DNA from: Verrucomicrobiales bacterium
GTDB lineage: Bacteria > Verrucomicrobiota > Verrucomicrobiia > Limisphaerales > UBA9464
Assembly: GCA_003445095.1 (NCBI GenBank)
Contig: DLVS01000824.1
Location: 1-17,918, forward strand
Direction of reading: 5' to 3'
DNA: 17,918 nucleotides
Below are positions 15,426 to 17,918 of the stretch, piece by piece. The position numbers and the translations under genes are program-made. The notes under the pieces are model-generated. The model was not told where the DNA came from and ran no database searches. It worked only from the letters and a program-made list of their open reading frames with translations. The stretch's first letter is position 1, and every line of letters starts with the position of its first letter.

Positions 15426-16268
15426 GTGGACCCTTTCTTCACGGCTACCTTATCCGCTGCGGCTTACCGAACCTTGGTCGCCCTCGTGTATCAACACAGC
15501 CGCATCCGACTCGGCGCCGACAAGCAACCGATGTTGGCCAACCGGCTTCGCAAACGCCTGAGGGTGCTCGGACTGACCTCTTTCGACGAATACTGTGCCT
15601 TGCTCGAGTCCCGAGCCGGCGCCGACGAAATTGGACAGTTAGTGGATCTCATTTCCACTAACCACACGAAATTCTTTCGCGAGCCCGAGCACTTCGCCTT
15701 TCTGACGAGTCGAATTCTGCCGGAATTGACCCCGCGCTTGATCGCCAGGCAGTCACCGCTCCGCGTATGGTCAGCCGCCGCGGCGTCGGGCGAGGAACCT
15801 TTCACGTTGGCGATCGTGCTCGCGGAATACTTTCGTGAGCATCCATCCTTGGATTGGCTGGTGGAGGCGTCGGACATTTCCCAACGAATGCTGGCGCACG
15901 CGCAACAAGGCATCTACCGCTTGGACCACGGCCAATGGGCCTCACCGGACTTGTTGAAGCGATACTTCCAAAAGGGTTTTGGCCCTCGAGCGGGAACCTG
16001 CCGCGTCAAGCCGGAGCTGCAGCACCGAGTGCGATTCCATCGGGTCAACCTGTTCCAAGCTGAATACCCGATACCACGCGACCAACATGTTATTTTTTGT
16101 CGAAACGTGATGATCTATTTCGATCCACCGTCCCGAGCGACGCTGGTACAAAAGCTCACGAAACAACTCGCTCATGGCGGTTACCTGATCATTGGGCATT
16201 CGGAAAGTCTGCTCGGTGTCCGACACGATTTGGAATCCGTTCGCCAAGGAATCTACCGGCGAAATTGA
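15426..16268 (+). CDS. cheR: Chemotaxis receptor methyltransferase CheR, pentapeptide-dependent type
   Basis: This 280-residue protein methylates receptor glutamates using S-adenosylmethionine. It has the helical N-terminal domain (about 10-85) with STNHTKFFREPEHF at its end. The SAM-binding domain follows with RVWSAAAASGEEPFTLAI, EASDISQRMLAHAQQGIY and the family hallmark FCRNVMIYFD. The beta-subdomain loop reads GFGPRAGTCR (184-193). Gly184, Gly186 and Arg193 have the spacing of Gly188, Gly190 and Arg197 of enterobacterial CheR, the residues tied to binding the receptor tail pentapeptide. This agrees with the NFRNF end of the preceding receptor. The start is GTG at 15426 without a clear Shine-Dalgarno. 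The 208-nt gap before it is filled by repeats. Confidence 0.95.
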   Translation: MDPFFTATLSAAAYRTLVALVYQHSRIRLGADKQPMLANRLRKRLRVLGLTSFDEYCALLESRAGADEIGQLVDLISTNHTKFFREPEHFAFLTSRILPELTPRLIARQSPLRVWSAAAASGEEPFTLAIVLAEYFREHPSLDWLVEASDISQRMLAHAQQGIYRLDHGQWASPDLLKRYFQKGFGPRAGTCRVKPELQHRVRFHRVNLFQAEYPIPRDQHVIFCRNVMIYFDPPSRATLVQKLTKQLAHGGYLIIGHSESLLGVRHDLESVRQGIYRRN

Positions 16269-16614
16269 ATGGGCGTGGTAAGGCTGCGTTCCACCGCGGC
16301 CGCATCCAAAGCCACCACGCGCGTGAAGGCGCCTGAAGGAAATTGTGAGAGGCAATTGGACGGGTGTCGTGTCCCTGATATTCCGTGTGTGGACATCACT
16401 CAGCCGGAACCTGAGGTTGTCCGGTCAACAAAATGATGAAGCATTTCACGGGGTCGTGGCGGCGTGCTGTTCGAGGCGGCTAGCGAGTCTCTTGCCACGA
16501 TTCCCGAGGCCGGCGTGCGCCTCAGATCCCGCCCCGCTGCTTCCACCTACCTTCCCTTGCTGCCGTCGTCTGTGCCGGGCATCATGCAAATACGTCCTGC
16601 GGGCCGTAACCAGT
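16269..16614. other. cheR-cheB gap without a convincing gene
   Basis: This 346-nt gap holds one small plus-strand frame of 55 codons (16269-16436). Its ATG directly abuts the cheR stop and it ends in two tandem TGA codons. Its composition (Arg, Thr, Pro, Cys) and lack of a recognisable motif make it doubtful. Downstream, the cheB frame stays open to 16345, but those codons are Cys/Arg/Pro-rich and unlike CheB. I looked for a cheD gene or remnant here, a common neighbour, and could not recognise one. Confidence 0.45.
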
Positions 16615-17715
16615 GTGCCGAGCGATCTGAAATCAAAAGTTCCATCACCGATCAACGCGGATCGCCGAACCCGGGTGCTGATCGTGGATGATTCTGCGCT
16701 GGCTCGTCGGGCGATCAGCGAGGCCCTAAGTCTGGATCCCGAGCTTGAGGTCGTTGGCGTCGCGCACGACGCGTACGCGGCCCGGGAAAAGATTCTCGCG
16801 CTGGAACCCGACGTCATCACGCTCGACCTGGAAATGCCGCGCATGGACGGGCTAACGTTTCTCAAGATCCTCCAGGAACATCATCCGGTGCCGGTGGTCG
16901 TCGTGAGTTCGCTCACGCCACAAGGTTCCGCCAAGGCCCTCGAAGCACTAGAGGCCGGCGCGGTGGACGTTCTCGCCAAGCCGAACGGCAGCCAGACTCT
17001 TGGGGCGCTGGCCGATCAACTCGCCTACCATGTCAAGGCCGCCGCCTCGGCCCGACGCGGAGTGCGCCCCGTAACGGCGCCGCCGGGTACGTTCACAGCA
17101 ATCAACCAGCCGGTCCCGCCCGGCCGGTTTTCCGAGCGGCGAATCATCCTGATCGGGGCTTCCACGGGCGGCGTCGAGGCGCTTCGCTTCCTCTTGCCGC
17201 GGCTACCCGCCGGGCTCCCACCCATCGCGGTGGTGCAACATATCCCGCCTAATTTTTCGCGAATCATGGCCAACCGCCTCAACGAATTGTGTCCGTTCGA
17301 CGTTCGTGAAGCCACTGACGGCGAGGAATTGCGCCCTGGATTGTGCCTGGTGGCACCTGGCGATTTTCATCTGACGTTGCTTCCCTCGACCCGCGGATAT
17401 CGGGCTCGGCTTACTCAGTCCCCACCCGTGCACCACTGCCGTCCCTCGGTGGACGTGTTGTTCCGTTCCGCGGCGGAGCAGGCCGGAGCCGACGCCGTCG
17501 CGGCGCTGCTCACTGGCATGGGCGCTGACGGCGCTCGTGGCATGCAGGCGCTCCGAGCCGCCGGCGCGCGGACGTTGGCCGAGGATGAGGAAAGTTGCGT
17601 CGTCTTTGGCATGCCCCAAGCGGCAATCAAACTGGGAGTGGTGGATCAAGTGGTGCCCCTCCAGAATATGCCGTTCGCCGTGCTCCAAGCACTCAGCCAA
17701 CCGGTCCGTGCATGA
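16615..17715 (+). CDS. cheB: Chemotaxis response regulator / protein-glutamate methylesterase CheB
   Basis: From the GTG at 16615 the protein is 366 residues, close to the usual CheB length. The receiver domain (about 20-135) has Asp25/Asp26 (VLIVDDSALARR), phospho-acceptor Asp71 in TLDLEMPRMDG and Lys122 in LAKPNG. After a Pro-rich linker the methylesterase domain carries the triad: Ser183 in GASTGGVEAL, His209 in VVQHIPPNFS and Asp305 in LLTGMGADGARG. It removes receptor methyl groups or deamidates receptors when phosphorylated by CheA. An upstream in-frame ATG (16345) would add 90 residues of Cys/Arg/Pro-rich sequence with no family resemblance, so it is rejected. The stop overlaps the next start by ATGA (17712-17715). 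Confidence 0.93.
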   Translation: MPSDLKSKVPSPINADRRTRVLIVDDSALARRAISEALSLDPELEVVGVAHDAYAAREKILALEPDVITLDLEMPRMDGLTFLKILQEHHPVPVVVVSSLTPQGSAKALEALEAGAVDVLAKPNGSQTLGALADQLAYHVKAAASARRGVRPVTAPPGTFTAINQPVPPGRFSERRIILIGASTGGVEALRFLLPRLPAGLPPIAVVQHIPPNFSRIMANRLNELCPFDVREATDGEELRPGLCLVAPGDFHLTLLPSTRGYRARLTQSPPVHHCRPSVDVLFRSAAEQAGADAVAALLTGMGADGARGMQALRAAGARTLAEDEESCVVFGMPQAAIKLGVVDQVVPLQNMPFAVLQALSQPVRA

Positions 17716-17918
17716 GACCCGAGTACTTGCTACCCGACCTGACGCAGATCGGTGGACGGGCGCTCGTCGAAGTGATCGATACCCTTTTGGCGCTTCCAAT
17801 TGAGGAAGTGCTCCAGCAAAACGAACCTAACTCCAACGAAGCCGCGATCGCGATCTTGGCAACCGTGAAGTTGACCGGTGAGCGGTTGTCCGGCGACGTC
17901 CGCCTGCAGATTCCCGAA
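17712..17918 (+). CDS. N-terminus of a CheX/CheC-like chemotaxis protein (cut by window end)
   Basis: Only the first 69 residues are present. The start ATG overlaps the cheB stop by 4 nt, so it is translationally coupled to the che cluster. A helix (LTQIGGRALVEVIDTLLALPIEEV) is followed by AIAILATVKLTGERLSGDVRLQIPE. The pattern of a helix, then a strand pair with x-LxGxxxG-x-V-x-L, is like the start of CheX/CheC-type phosphatase domains, which dephosphorylate CheY-P. The conserved Glu/Asn pair of the active site would lie near or beyond the window edge, so phosphatase activity cannot be judged. The call rests on context plus weak similarity. Confidence 0.5.
   Translation, partial: MRPEYLLPDLTQIGGRALVEVIDTLLALPIEEVLQQNEPNSNEAAIAILATVKLTGERLSGDVRLQIPE

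Noticed and set aside
16345..16614. N-terminal 90-codon extension of CheB
   Set aside because: The codons give Cys/Arg/Pro-rich sequence unlike CheB, and the GTG at 16615 gives a normal-length protein.
16269..16614. Degraded cheD between cheR and cheB
   Set aside because: I could not find the CheD hallmark LGSCV-type segment or its catalytic Cys/His in any frame of this gap.

Overview
The window looks like chromosomal DNA of a GC-rich Gram-negative bacterium, most plausibly a soil or freshwater Verrucomicrobiota (Pedosphaera/Limisphaerales-like). That placement is inference. It rests on a three-gene module of ECF sigma factor, small single-pass protein and Spy-like protein, on secreted carbohydrate-active and lipoprotein genes, on a chemotaxis cluster with a HAMP-less receptor, and on dispersed 'AACCACGAATNNACAC...' repeats between genes. 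No marker gene fixes the taxon. The first ~205 bases are much richer in GC at third codon positions than the rest. They encode an abruptly broken SelB-like fragment, so the left edge may be an assembly join or a recombination scar.

Layout. (1) 1-521: SelB fragment, then a non-coding stretch with a perfect 34-bp palindrome (376-409). (2) 522-1988, plus strand: ECF sigma factor, small single-pass membrane protein (possible anti-sigma) and a Spy/LTXXQ-like periplasmic protein. (3) 2007-3846, minus strand: FAD-dependent halogenase-superfamily oxidoreductase, translationally coupled to an unrecognised 95-residue protein. (4) 3845-5986, plus strand: large secreted protein with a probable glycoside-hydrolase barrel; its start codon overlaps the start of the divergent 95-residue gene. 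(5) 5987-6371: repeat-bearing gap. (6) 6372-10434, minus strand: lipoprotein, FUSC-type transporter, DUF1634 membrane protein and TSUP (TauE/SafE) permease. The last three form a tight operon transcribed from ~10.4 kb. (7) 10645 to the end, plus strand: chemosensory cluster cheA - cheW - mcp - cheR - cheB - CheX-like gene (cut by the window end).

How the genes work together. The chemosensory cluster supplies a receptor (mcp), coupling protein (cheW), kinase (cheA), methyltransferase (cheR), methylesterase (cheB) and the start of a possible CheX/CheC-type gene. No cheY or cheD is visible. The receptor ends in NFRNF, which fits the aromatic CheR-tethering pentapeptide pattern. The adjacent CheR carries the matching Gly-x-Gly...Arg loop, so receptor and methyltransferase appear to be a tethered pair. 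CheA has an unrecognised ~140-residue N-terminal extension before its HPt domain and seems to lack P2.

Repeats. Three gaps (6137-6291, 12870-13025, 15234-15404) carry inverted-repeat elements sharing a core motif. Two of the three lie inside the che cluster. No tRNA, rRNA, CRISPR array, transposase or integrase was seen.
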